Positions 16,549 through 25,025 of a stretch of 64,000 nucleotides of DNA are shown one piece after another. Each line of letters opens with the position of its first letter. Within the stretch, counting starts at the first letter, position 1. The stretch covers positions 1,426,001 to 1,490,000 of the forward strand of contig NZ_CP154840.1 in the NCBI RefSeq assembly GCF_047301505.1, written 5' to 3'. Both the position numbers and the translations under genes were made by a program. The stretch is from Lysinibacillus_B sp031181585 (GTDB taxonomy: Bacteria; Bacillota; Bacilli; Bacillales_A; Planococcaceae). A model generated the notes under the pieces. It was not told the origin of the DNA. It did not search any database and saw only the letters and a list, made by a program, of their open reading frames with translations.

Positions 16549-17187
16549 ATGAGTAATCCTCAAAAGGTGGCCATTATTGGAGGGACGGGGAAAGTCGGGC
16601 GTCGTATAGCAGCTCAGGCTTTACAAGAAGGATATCAAGTACGAATGCTGGTAAGAGACCCGGAAAAATTGCGGCAGCTGGATAAAAGGATTGAAGTCGT
16701 TGAGGGGAGTATACAGGATCTAGAGGCTATCCGTATCTTACTTAAGGACTGCAGGACTGTAATTAACACTTTTGGTCAGCCCTACAAAGACAAGCCAATA
16801 TATAGTGAGTCGACGAACAATATACTGGACATCATGAAGGAACTTAAAATCAGCCGCTATATCGGAGTTACGGGCGGTTCGCTAACAATTGAGGGCGATA
16901 AAAAGAGCGTTTGGAATCGAATTGGAGCAAAGCTGTTTGAGATTTTCCTCTCCAGCATGATGGAAGATAAAAAACGAGAATGGGAGATTTTAAACAATAC
17001 TACACATATTGACTGGACTCTCATCAGACTCCCTTTCATCGTCGATGGGACAAAAAGGGCTCATATAAAGGAAAATCTCGTAGATATGCCTGGCACGAAG
17101 ATTACTAATCAGGATATAGCAGCTTTTATCATTAGCCAGATCAATGATCTTCAGTACGTAAGGAAAGCGCCGTTCATTTCCCATTGA
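16549..17187 (+). CDS. NAD(P)-binding oxidoreductase (atypical SDR)
   Basis: 212 aa from ATG 16549, six bases after TTGGAGG. The N-terminal Rossmann motif is GGTGKVGRRIA (GxxGxxG) with an NADP-favouring MLVRDPEKL after strand 2. The mid-protein YIGVTGGS and ILNNTTHIDWTLIRLPFIV follow the NmrA/SDR_a5 pattern of NAD(P)H-binding proteins. The catalytic Tyr-xxx-Lys is not evident, so it may be a sensor or a flavin/quinone-type reductase rather than a classical SDR. Transcribed alone. Confidence 0.75.
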   Translation: MSNPQKVAIIGGTGKVGRRIAAQALQEGYQVRMLVRDPEKLRQLDKRIEVVEGSIQDLEAIRILLKDCRTVINTFGQPYKDKPIYSESTNNILDIMKELKISRYIGVTGGSLTIEGDKKSVWNRIGAKLFEIFLSSMMEDKKREWEILNNTTHIDWTLIRLPFIVDGTKRAHIKENLVDMPGTKITNQDIAAFIISQINDLQYVRKAPFISH

Positions 17188-17297
17188 TGCTGGAAGGCTG
17201 CGCGTAAAGGAGTACATGAAATAGAATATCGAGCACAACGAGATGAATGTATGCCAGTCGTTATGAGTATCCGGTGGATCGGAGTGGTCCAGTCAAT

Positions 17298-17714
17298 TCA
17301 GAAAATCATATTTTTCTGTCCAGACAGTACAATATTCGTCGAGGGGGTCCCGTATGGCATGGCCTGGTCAATGAATTGCTCGAGTGTTTCGACGGATTGT
17401 GTGGCGATTTTGACAATATAGCTGATTTCACCTGCTACCCGGTAGCACTCCAATACGTCTGGATGGCTATAGCAGAACGCCGAGAGCTTTTTGCAGTCGC
17501 TGGATTTAAACAGAACGAGGGCAATGATTGAGCGGTCGAGCTTTTTAAAATCAATCGACGCATAATAGCCGGTGATGATTTCCTGTTCTTCGAGTTTCTT
17601 GATTCGTTCTGCCACAGCAGGAGGGGATAGGTGGACATGTGACGCGATTTCTTTTGTGGTACATTTTGCATTGCGCTCCAGCTGCTTCAAAATTTCGTAA
17701 TCAATTGTATCCAT
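17298..17714 (-). CDS. Lrp/AsnC-family transcriptional regulator
   Basis: 138 aa. The N-terminal HTH (KEIASHVHLSPPAVAERIKKLEEQEII) is followed by the RAM ligand-binding domain (CYRVAGEISYIVKIATQSVETLEQFID). It is divergent from the DJ-1/PfpI gene, 137 bp away, so it may control itself and that neighbour. The effector is unknown; the family usually binds amino acids. Confidence 0.88.
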   Translation of the reverse strand: MDTIDYEILKQLERNAKCTTKEIASHVHLSPPAVAERIKKLEEQEIITGYYASIDFKKLDRSIIALVLFKSSDCKKLSAFCYSHPDVLECYRVAGEISYIVKIATQSVETLEQFIDQAMPYGTPSTNIVLSGQKNMIF

Positions 17715-17851
17715 AGTGTCTCCTTTATTAAATTAAGTCTTTCTATGAATTATCCATAAAAATAAAAGTAAATTCAATAGAATCCGATTTTTAACTTATT
17801 CAAGAATGTAAGAAAAATCCTTACACTAGTGAAAAGTAAGGAGGAGATTAC

Positions 17852-18460
17852 ATGAAAAAAGTTTTATTATTACTGGCAAATGGATTTGAAACATATGAGG
17901 CGAGCGTTTTTACAGACGTGCTCGGATGGAATCAGCTGGAGGGGGACGGCATGACGGAGGTCGTCACTGCCGGAATCCGCCCACAGCTGCAGGCAACATG
18001 GAATTTCAATGTAGCCCCTGAAAAACTTGTACAGGATATCAATCTGGAAGAATTCGATGCCCTGGCGGTACCCGGTGGATTTGAGGAAGCAGGGTTTTAT
18101 GAAGAAGCATTTAGTGAGACATTCTCAAAGATTATCCGACACTTTGATCAGCATAAAAAACCGATCGCTTCGATCTGCGTCGCTTCGTTAGCCTTAGCAC
18201 ATAGCGGGGTTTTGTACGGACGTAAAGCGACGACCTATAGTCATCCGACAAGCATCCGCATGACACAGCTTGCAGAGTATGGGGTGCACGCAGAGGCTGA
18301 GAGGATTGTAGTGGACGAACATATTATCACATCTTCAAATCCTGGTACGGCAATGGACGTGGCGTTTTTGCTGCTGGAGATGCTGACATCAAAAGACAAT
18401 ACCGAAAAGGTGCGGGATTTAATGGGGTTTAATATGTCCCCGCAGAATCCCGTAAAATAG
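17852..18460 (+). CDS. DJ-1/PfpI family protein
   Basis: 202 aa. It has the nucleophile-elbow cysteine C109 in SICVASLALAHSG and an N-terminal acidic residue in NGFETYEASVF. The strand PGGFEEAGF and the C-terminal ITSSNPGTAMDVAFLLLEML complete the class-I glutamine-amidotransferase-like fold. Members act as glyoxalases, deglycases or amidases, and the exact activity is not determinable here. It starts an operon with the DUF1835 gene (11-bp gap) and is divergent from an Lrp regulator. Confidence 0.85.
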   Translation: MKKVLLLLANGFETYEASVFTDVLGWNQLEGDGMTEVVTAGIRPQLQATWNFNVAPEKLVQDINLEEFDALAVPGGFEEAGFYEEAFSETFSKIIRHFDQHKKPIASICVASLALAHSGVLYGRKATTYSHPTSIRMTQLAEYGVHAEAERIVVDEHIITSSNPGTAMDVAFLLLEMLTSKDNTEKVRDLMGFNMSPQNPVK

Positions 18461-18470
18461 GGGGAAAGTG

Positions 18471-19502
18471 ATGGAAACGATTGAACAGCTAAAGCAGGCA
18501 ATCAATAAACTGGAGGAACGTGAAGCAAAAAGTCTGCTGTTTCTATTATTGCTGCAGAACGAGCAAGGAAATATAGAGCAAATTTCGAAAATGATGAACG
18601 ATACAAAAACATTTTTGCTCAAGGAGAACTATACTGAGCAAGTCAGCGATCCGCAGACGGTACATATTGTTTTTGGCGAGTCGGCGGGAGGCAGCTTAAA
18701 GCAGGCATTTCGCGATACTCCATATGAAAAGACAGAGGCCATCATTGTGCTGCCAGGCTGCTTATCAGTTGGCCCAGTCAAGGCATTACATACAAAAGAA
18801 GGGCTGGACAATCGTTTCAAGTGGCTGAAACATCATTTCCGCGATGAATTTGATGATTTAGGTATTTATAAGCGAAATATGGAAAAAGCACTGCAGCAAC
18901 TTGAGGATATCCAGCCATATCAGCGGATCGTCATCTGGACATGTGAAAATGCTGCCGAACAGACGGGGCTGCGTTTTGTACTTTATTTATTGAAGGAAAA
19001 AGCGAATGAGATAAAAGAATTCAATACTTTCAAAGCTTATCATGAATTATTTGACGATCCAGCCCGGGAAGAAGATTTTTATCCGAGATCTTCTGGTGAA
19101 CTGAACGCAGAACAGCTTCTTTTATTCTATAAACAATTGTCAACCAACCTGATGAAACCAAAACTGCGGGAATCTCTTTGTATGGAAGGGGAAACTCTAC
19201 TGCAGTCAAACGGGCTTCTTCGTGTATGGAAAGATGAACAGGTCCATACCACTAGTGAAGACAATGAAGATACATTCATCATTGACTGTGCGAGAAGGCT
19301 GCATAAAAAACAGAAAACGCATGAATTCATGAAAGCGCCGCGGCTTATTGGTGAAGTGATTGGGCATATGGAGCAATATACGGGAGACGAATGGATTGAA
19401 TACCGGCTCCGCCATTTAATTGAGCAGGGAATCTTTGAATACCGCGGGGAGCTGCACGCCATGAGGTATTACGAGGTGAAGCTGAAAGAATCATGGCTTT
19501 AG
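18471..19502 (+). CDS. DUF1835/DUF3658 domain protein
   Basis: 343 aa from ATG 18471 with AGGGGG six bases upstream. The DUF1835 domain starts near residue 65 (VHIVFGESAGGSLKQAF) and includes the conserved IVIWTCENAAEQTGLRFVL. The C-terminal DUF3658 part has APRLIGEVIGHM and a final basic/aromatic tail. The family is widespread in Bacillales with no settled function. Cytosolic. Probably co-transcribed with the DJ-1 gene upstream. Confidence 0.8.
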   Translation: METIEQLKQAINKLEEREAKSLLFLLLLQNEQGNIEQISKMMNDTKTFLLKENYTEQVSDPQTVHIVFGESAGGSLKQAFRDTPYEKTEAIIVLPGCLSVGPVKALHTKEGLDNRFKWLKHHFRDEFDDLGIYKRNMEKALQQLEDIQPYQRIVIWTCENAAEQTGLRFVLYLLKEKANEIKEFNTFKAYHELFDDPAREEDFYPRSSGELNAEQLLLFYKQLSTNLMKPKLRESLCMEGETLLQSNGLLRVWKDEQVHTTSEDNEDTFIIDCARRLHKKQKTHEFMKAPRLIGEVIGHMEQYTGDEWIEYRLRHLIEQGIFEYRGELHAMRYYEVKLKESWL

Positions 19503-19640
19503 ACAGATCTGAATAAGGATATGCGAGTAAAAAATCCATTAATTATGAACACTCTTAAATGGAACTTTTTGTTATTTGAACCGTCAGATGTTGTAATTGA
19601 AAAAATAGTGCAGAATGCAAATAAAACGGCAGGTGAAAAG

Positions 19641-20084
19641 ATGACTAAAAAGCTGATATTTCCATTATTTTATATAGCCGAGTGGGTTTTCTTCTTGTAT
19701 GTTCTTCTCTTTATCCTGATTTTTAACTTGTTCAATTATGTTAACCTTCTTCTGGTAGATATGCCATGGGAGGAACGAGTCCCTCTTACTTCATCTACTA
19801 CTAAGTCCTTACTTATAATACTGGTAATAGGGTTGGTCTGCTTCATCTATATAAGGTATCTGGCAGGCCATCGGGTGTATCGGAAAGTTAAGGCAGCCAT
19901 TTGGGGTATTGTATTTAGCATAAACTCCTTAAGCTGTATTTCTCTGTTTATTATTAGTATGAATTTTGGGTTCGATCTGTATGAAGGGGAGCGCATGATA
20001 TTGCTGGTTGCTGCTTGCATCAGTATTGTTCTTACCGTACAAGTTATCATGAAATATGAAAGCGAAAGGGGAGTTATAAGCTAA
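19641..20084 (+). CDS. Four-helix membrane protein, unknown function
   Basis: 147 aa from ATG 19641 with GGTGAAAAG upstream. The frame is open from 19521 but the earlier part has no ribosome site. Four hydrophobic helices are visible, the first long and aromatic (YIAEWVFFLYVLLFILIFNLF). Charged loops are short. No family recognised. It may be transcribed with the isochorismatase gene, 50 bp downstream. Confidence 0.6.
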   Translation: MTKKLIFPLFYIAEWVFFLYVLLFILIFNLFNYVNLLLVDMPWEERVPLTSSTTKSLLIILVIGLVCFIYIRYLAGHRVYRKVKAAIWGIVFSINSLSCISLFIISMNFGFDLYEGERMILLVAACISIVLTVQVIMKYESERGVIS

Positions 20085-20134
20085 CATCGGCAATACAAAA
20101 AATTTTCTTTAATGGGAATCAAGGGGGATAAAAA

Positions 20135-20692
20135 ATGAAGCAAGCGCTGCTGATTATTGATGCACAACAAGAATTAATAGATGGTAACGAAGAGCAAAAG
20201 CCTGTCTATGAAAAAAAGAAGCTGATCCAAACGATTAACAACGTAGTAGAGGAGGCAGGGAAGCGGGACATACCGGTCCTTTTCGTACGGGACGAGGACG
20301 TTGCAGGCGGTGAAGGAGAAGGATTCCAGGTTCACCGGGAAATAAATATTCCTCCCAATGCTCCCATGTTCAACAAACAGGCGACCAATGCCTTTTACGG
20401 GACAGATTTGCTTCGTTATTTGCAGGATATTGAAGTGAGCCATCTTGTCATCATGGGCTGCCAGACAGAGTATTGTATCGATACGGCTGTCAGAACGGCA
20501 ACAGTTAATGGGTTTGATGTGACCCTCGTGGAGAACGGACATTCAACGACTGACTCTGCGGAACTATCCGCTGCGCAGATCATTGCACATCATAATAGAA
20601 TCCTGCATGGCCATTACAACGTGGACAACTTTTCTGTCGTAAGAAATTCTGAAGAGCCATTATTTGAGCCTATTCACGATGATTACCGGTAG
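20135..20692 (+). CDS. Cysteine hydrolase, isochorismatase-like
   Basis: 185 aa after a GGGGGG-type ribosome site. The catalytic triad of the family can be placed at D9 (LLIIDAQ), K81 (FNKQATNAF) and C114 (GCQTEYCIDTAVRTA). The fold is that of nicotinamidase/isochorismatase-like hydrolases; the substrate is unknown. It ends at a good terminator. Confidence 0.87.
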   Translation: MKQALLIIDAQQELIDGNEEQKPVYEKKKLIQTINNVVEEAGKRDIPVLFVRDEDVAGGEGEGFQVHREINIPPNAPMFNKQATNAFYGTDLLRYLQDIEVSHLVIMGCQTEYCIDTAVRTATVNGFDVTLVENGHSTTDSAELSAAQIIAHHNRILHGHYNVDNFSVVRNSEEPLFEPIHDDYR

Positions 20693-20707
20693 TTTTTCAA
20701 TATCAGC

Positions 20708-20743
20708 AAAAGGCAGCGTCCTATTACAGGGGTGCCGCCTTTT
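20708..20743 (+). terminator. Terminator after the isochorismatase-like gene
   Basis: AAAAGGC/GCCTTTT outer stem with a further GC/GC pair inside, then a T-run. Confidence 0.78.
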
Positions 20744-20928
20744 TTATTTGCCATTAAGATTTGAAGGAAACGGCTTTGTAATTGCGCAGCCTAATAAAGT
20801 GGTAACTATGGAGGAAGAAGCAAATTCAAAATTAATCCATCATATTAATGAAAGATAGAGCAATTCTTTTTGAAATACAGCATGTCTATGGAATAATGGA
20901 ACGAAATGCAGGGAAAGGGGTTATACCA

Positions 20929-21573
20929 TTGAAAGTATTAGTAGTCGGAGCTAATGGACAGATTGGCAAGCACCTGGTGAAACTGTTAAAGGAAAGTGAT
21001 GAATACAGTGTGACAGCATTCGTTCGAACAGAACAGCAGGCAAGGGAGTTTGAAGACTTCGGTGTGGAAGCAGTCATGGGAAATCTTGAAGGAACGGTTG
21101 GAGAGCTTGAGGAAGCGCTAAAGGGCAGTGATGCAGTTGTCTTTACAGCAGGTTCAGGCGGGAAAACAGGATATGATAAAACATTGCTCATTGATCTTGA
21201 TGGGGCTGTGAAGGTAATGGAAGCAGCTGAAAATGCAGGAATACAACGATTCATCATGGTCAGTGCGTTACAGGCACATAACCGTCAAAACTGGAATGAA
21301 CAAATTAAGCCTTACTATGTTGCTAAACATTATGCTGACCGAGTCCTAGTTCAAAGTAAATTAACCTACACAATCATTCGCCCTGGAGGACTTCTAAATG
21401 AGCCCGGTACTGGCAGAGTCACGATAGCGGAAAACCTTGAAAGAGGCATTATTCCAAGAGAAGATGTGGCAAAAACAATTCTCGCGGCTATAAATGAAGA
21501 AAACACCTTTAATAAATCATTTGATCTCGTGTCAGGTGAGACATCAATTAGAGAAGCAGTAAAAAATATATAA
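20929..21573 (+). CDS. yhfK: YhfK-like NAD(P)-binding epimerase/reductase
   Basis: 214 aa from TTG 20929, with AAAGGGG eight bases upstream; this gives the same length as I recall for B. subtilis YhfK. GANGQIGKHLV is the nucleotide-binding loop. GSGGKTGYDKTLLIDLDGA, VSALQAHNRQNWNE, PYYVAKHYAD (Tyr-xxx-Lys) and YTIIRPGGLLNEPGTG are near-identical to YhfK. It is an SDR_a5-type protein; the substrate is not established. Confidence 0.88.
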   Translation: MKVLVVGANGQIGKHLVKLLKESDEYSVTAFVRTEQQAREFEDFGVEAVMGNLEGTVGELEEALKGSDAVVFTAGSGGKTGYDKTLLIDLDGAVKVMEAAENAGIQRFIMVSALQAHNRQNWNEQIKPYYVAKHYADRVLVQSKLTYTIIRPGGLLNEPGTGRVTIAENLERGIIPREDVAKTILAAINEENTFNKSFDLVSGETSIREAVKNI

Positions 21574-21589
21574 TCGTTTATTTTTACAG

Positions 21590-21610
21590 CCCTTTCGCAT
21601 TTTGAAAGGG
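21590..21610. terminator. Weak hairpin terminator
   Basis: Stem CCCTTTC/GAAAGGG with a 7-base loop. The T content downstream on the plus strand is poor. Confidence 0.45.
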
Positions 21611-21642
21611 TTGTATGTGATGTAAAGGAGTTTTGGACTAAC

Positions 21643-21819
21643 ATGAGATGTGGAGCAAAATGCTTTTTTGTTGAATTCGAAATAGATGGTGAAATTCAAT
21701 CGCAGTCAATTACAGCAAGAACACCGGTAGAAGCGAGAAAAACGATCCGCCTCACATATGGACAGGGACCTCGAATTTTAACGGTTAAAGAAGAGAAGAA
21801 AAGAAACTTAGGGACGTAA
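21643..21819 (+). CDS. Small conserved-looking protein (58 aa)
   Basis: ATG 21643 follows AAAGGAG. The residues form an evident beta-beta-alpha pattern: FFVEFEIDGEIQSQSI, then TPVEARKTIRLTYG, then RILTVKEEKK. The strand after the helix and the lysine-rich tail look like a compact DUF. The family is not recalled. Two N-terminal cysteines (C3, C7) are notable. Confidence 0.62.
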   Translation: MRCGAKCFFVEFEIDGEIQSQSITARTPVEARKTIRLTYGQGPRILTVKEEKKRNLGT

Positions 21820-21917
21820 AGGTACTGCCTCTTTGTAACTCTTTATTTCTTAAATGTATGAAGGTATAAGAACGGGAAAGTCTATACTTTAAGAAATAAA
21901 GAACGGAGGAAGTTAAA

Positions 21918-22406
21918 ATGCAGTACACAAAAGCATTTTTCGTTAAGCTTGTTCTGACAATCGTTATGTTATGGATTGTATTAGGGTTATTCTTTGACGT
22001 TTCATTTGGAAATATACTGCTTATAGGAACGATCCTTACGATTGTTGCCTTTGTTGGAGATGTATTCATTCTGCCTAGGGTTGGGAACTTAATGGCGGCA
22101 GCAGGCGACTTGCTTCTTGCCTTTTTTGTTGTCTGGGCATTAGGGGCCATACTATTTGACCAAAACACAGCGGTATTTTCCGCCGCCTTTTTATCAGCTC
22201 TTTTTATTGGCGTAGGGGAAATGTTTTATCATCGATACTTTAGAAATCATGTGATGAAAACAGTCCGGGAGCCAGAGAAGAATAGGGGTTATAATTATAA
22301 GCCAAGAGTTGCACAAACTGAGTTTTCACAGGACTTTGATCAAGGCCAGGAAAAGAACGAGAACAACGATACTACCAATAATGAAACAGAAGGTCCTACG
22401 AAATAA
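21918..22406 (+). CDS. YndM-family (DUF2512) membrane protein
   Basis: 162 aa. Four membrane helices in residues 8-105 include GDVFILPRVGNLMAAAGDLLLAF, typical of DUF2512. An acidic, asparagine-rich cytoplasmic tail ends the protein (NENNDTTNNE). Function unknown. Single gene with a good ribosome site (GGAGG). Confidence 0.82.
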   Translation: MQYTKAFFVKLVLTIVMLWIVLGLFFDVSFGNILLIGTILTIVAFVGDVFILPRVGNLMAAAGDLLLAFFVVWALGAILFDQNTAVFSAAFLSALFIGVGEMFYHRYFRNHVMKTVREPEKNRGYNYKPRVAQTEFSQDFDQGQEKNENNDTTNNETEGPTK

Positions 22407-22512
22407 AAAAGGGACTGCCTAATTTTCTCTTTATTAAAAACAAGTCAAGAGGTAAGCCGGACCTAATGAAATAGTGAATTCTAATGCTACACACTATATG
22501 CAAAGAAATTAA

Positions 22513-22553
22513 GAGGATAGATAGAGCTCAAAAAACAAGCTCTACCTATCCTC
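22513..22553 (+). terminator. Strong rho-independent terminator
   Basis: A 16-pair stem with one mismatch (GAGGATAGATAGAGCT paired with AGCTCTACCTATCCTC), followed by TTTTT. It ends the YndM unit about 110 bp after its stop. Confidence 0.85.
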
Positions 22554-22639
22554 TTTTTGCAATTTTAATGTAAATATTTAAATTGTTGCTTTTAATAATG
22601 AATGATCTTGGCAATTCAAACGCTGTTGTTTTTTGTATT

Positions 22640-22830
22640 GGCCATTTATCGGATGGTCAATAAAAATTACTTCAACTTAGCTAAATTCTCATCAAAAAAC
22701 GCCTGATGTTTATCAAGCCCGCGCCTTTTGCACCAGCCTAATGAAGTAAAGACATCTTTATGTTACATAAAGGGTGATAACGCCTTTATTTTTCAATCTA
22801 GCTAACTCGTCTTTAGGTAAAGCAGCTATT
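22640..22830 (-). pseudogene. Shattered gene remnant
   Basis: Minus-strand frames give three protein-like pieces in different phases: LPKDELARLKNKGVITLYV, then FTSLGWCKRRGLDKHQAFF, then VIFIDHPINGQYKKQQR. Stops and frameshifts separate them. The gene is dead. Its family is not recognised. Confidence 0.35.
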
Positions 22831-22875
22831 CTGGAAAACAAAGAAGATTTCAAAAAATATACAAAAACAGCTTGC

Positions 22876-22896
22876 AAATAGTAATCATAACTGTTT
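22876..22896. promoter_or_regulatory. Zur-like box 1
   Basis: AAATAGTAATCATAACTGTT-type palindrome, close to the Bacillus Zur consensus (AAATCGTAAT-N-ATTACGATTT). It starts 44 bp upstream of box 2. Confidence 0.6.
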
Positions 22897-22919
22897 ATAA
22901 TAACGAGGTATTTAACTGC

Positions 22920-22940
22920 AAATAGTAATCATTACGTTTA
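22920..22940. promoter_or_regulatory. Zur-like box 2
   Basis: Contains the perfect core GTAAT-C-ATTAC inside AAATA...GTTTA. The best of the Zur-like boxes in the window. A strong ribosome site (AAGGAGGG) follows at 22949, but no intact ORF does. Confidence 0.7.
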
Positions 22941-22949
22941 TTTGGGTTA

Positions 22950-23238
22950 AGGAGGGATAAATAGAGGAAAAAAATACGCTAATTTTGCAACAAATAAAAA
23001 GAATGATATGAAAATAAGTGAAACAATTCAAAATGGATTACGGTGAGTTTTCCACTATGATCGGACAGTTACACAATCTTCTGCGAAAATCGGAAGTCTA
23101 TAAACAATCAATTTGTTTGCGCACGATCCATAAAACCTAACAGTCAGGGATGTGCCCGGAGTAAAACGTCATATCCATGGAGCAAAATTTGTATGTCACA
23201 AACGCCCGTTCATCGAAGGGGCAAGTATTAAAAATTTT
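22950..23238 (+). pseudogene. Possible decayed Zur-controlled gene(s) between boxes 2 and 3
   Basis: After a strong AAGGAGGG site there is no open frame. Protein-like pieces remain: DYGEFSTMIGQLHNLLRKSE, and later VPGVKRHIHGAKFVCHKRPF, which ends at a TAA inside Zur box 3. Position (after Zur boxes, before cntA) suggests a lost operon member, possibly metallophore synthesis. That identity is inference only. Confidence 0.35.
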
Positions 23239-23259
23239 AAATCGTAATCATTTCGCTTT
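23239..23259. promoter_or_regulatory. Zur-like box 3, proximal to cntA
   Basis: AAATCGTAATCATTTCGCTT-type sequence: perfect left half, three to four mismatches in the right half. It lies 165 bp upstream of the substrate-binding protein gene and is the likely zinc-responsive operator of the transport operon. Confidence 0.65.
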
Positions 23260-23423
23260 AAAAAGGAACATAAAATAAGGCAGGCGTAAAAGGGTTTATA
23301 TTTATTGAAGCTGTAAGCAGTCATAAAAGACATATTTTTTAACAGCTGTGAAAGGCAAGCGTTTAGAATTTTAAAGCTTTCAAGATATTCACCCTCAACA
23401 TTATTAATTAAAGGAGATTTTTT

Positions 23424-25025
23424 ATGCTGAAAAAGGAGTATTTATTTTTGGTAATAATGTGCGTTTCACTTTTGTTGGGGGCGTGCAGCGAGGTAACGTC
23501 ATCAAAGAGTAAAGAAGGCAGTGGTACAGATAAAAATACATTAACGATGTCTTGGCCGCTGGACATTGGGGAGGCAAATCCACATTTATATTCACCGAAT
23601 GAAATGTTTGCACAGGCAATGCTGTATGACCCATTAGTTGTTTACGGGACTGATGGAACAATTTCTTCAGGGTTAGCTGAGAAGTGGGACGTTTCTGAAG
23701 ATGGAAAGGAATATACGTTTTATTTACGGGAAGGTGTTTTATATTCTGACGGTTCGAAGTTAACAGCAGAAAATGTAAAGCGCAACCTTGAAACAGTTAT
23801 CGGCAATAGTTTAGCCCATAGCTGGTTAGAAGTGGTAACGATTATTGATAAAGTAGAAGCACTGGATGAGTTAACAGTGAAAGTTTCATTAAAGGAACCA
23901 TACTATCCATTTCTACAGGAGCTGGCATTGATTCGACCGCTCCGTATGCTAGGCAATGCGGGTTTTCCGGAAAGCGGTAATACAGCTGATGGTATTAAGG
24001 AGCCTATTGGTACAGGCCCCTGGATATTAAAAGAAGCAGATGAAAATCATGCAGTCTTCATACGAAATGAAAATTATTGGGGCGAAAAACCTTCGATTGA
24101 AAAGGTAGAAGTAAAATATATTGCTGATTCACAGATGCGCATGATGGCTTTAGAAAAGGGAGAGATTGACTTGATTTTCGGAAGCGCACAGCTTATGCCA
24201 AGTGAATTTACTACATTGCAGCAAAACGATAAGTATGTAACGAAAATTTCAGATCCATTATCAACGCGTATTTTATCCCTTAATACCACATATGGGGTGA
24301 CGAAGCATAAAGAGGTTCGGCTCGCGCTTCAGCATGCTCTTGACCGGCAAACAATTATTGAACATGTTTTGAGCGGATTAGAGCAGGAGGCACATTCTTT
24401 ATTTGCACCGGGCTTCCCCTACAGTGATATTGAAATTGAAAAATACAATTATGATTTAAAAAAAGCACAGCAAATTTTAGATGAAGCCGGCTGGGCGATG
24501 GATGAGAAAACAGGTATTCGCTCTAAAGATGGCGAAATACTGGAACTGCTTATCGCCTACAATTCAAGTGACCAAGTGCATAAGGCAATCTACGAATATT
24601 TACAGGGCGCCTGGAAAGAAATTGGCGTTGAAGTGGAGCTAGTAGCTGAAGAGAACCAGGTATATTATGCGCGGACAAAATCAGGTGAATACAACATTGT
24701 GATGAATGATACGTGGGGAGCGCCGTATGATCCTCATATGTATTTACGGACAATGTTAGGAGAGCAGCAAATCGGTAACTATTCATTATCGGGAACAGAT
24801 GCGAGTGGAAAGCTTACAGATGAAATTACACGTGTTATTCGATCTACAAATGAAGCTGAGCGCAGCAGCTTATATGAGAGCATTATTCAAACGATCCAGC
24901 AAGAGGCAATCTTCATGCCAATTTCGTATCGCCAAAATTACCTTGTAGCGAATGATGTGTTTAAAACGATGACATTCTCGCCGCAGCAATTTGAAGTACC
25001 AACTAATTTATATGAGATGAAGTGA
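23424..25025 (+). CDS. cntA: CntA-like metallophore/nickel substrate-binding lipoprotein
   Basis: 533 aa with a lipoprotein signal peptide (LLLGAC, C21), of the extracytoplasmic SBP family 5 (NikA/OppA type). Stretches match S. aureus CntA as recalled: DIGEANPHLYS, YDPLV, LAEKWDVSEDGKEYTF, AHSWLEVVTIIDKV, GTGPW, ALDRQTI, YDLKKAQQILDEAGW, TWGAPYDPH and MPISYRQ. In CntA, arginines hold the carboxylates of the metal-staphylopine complex. Here ELALIRPLR carries arginines at the matching place. It is the first gene of a six-gene overlapping operon in the same order as cntA-B-C-D-F-E. The ligand could be a staphylopine-like opine or a nickel-amino-acid complex. Confidence 0.82.
   Translation: MLKKEYLFLVIMCVSLLLGACSEVTSSKSKEGSGTDKNTLTMSWPLDIGEANPHLYSPNEMFAQAMLYDPLVVYGTDGTISSGLAEKWDVSEDGKEYTFYLREGVLYSDGSKLTAENVKRNLETVIGNSLAHSWLEVVTIIDKVEALDELTVKVSLKEPYYPFLQELALIRPLRMLGNAGFPESGNTADGIKEPIGTGPWILKEADENHAVFIRNENYWGEKPSIEKVEVKYIADSQMRMMALEKGEIDLIFGSAQLMPSEFTTLQQNDKYVTKISDPLSTRILSLNTTYGVTKHKEVRLALQHALDRQTIIEHVLSGLEQEAHSLFAPGFPYSDIEIEKYNYDLKKAQQILDEAGWAMDEKTGIRSKDGEILELLIAYNSSDQVHKAIYEYLQGAWKEIGVEVELVAEENQVYYARTKSGEYNIVMNDTWGAPYDPHMYLRTMLGEQQIGNYSLSGTDASGKLTDEITRVIRSTNEAERSSLYESIIQTIQQEAIFMPISYRQNYLVANDVFKTMTFSPQQFEVPTNLYEMK

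Noticed and set aside
21830..21917. Possible SigB promoter upstream of the YndM gene
   Set aside because: A GGGAAA -10-like box is present but no good GTTT -35 lies at the right distance.
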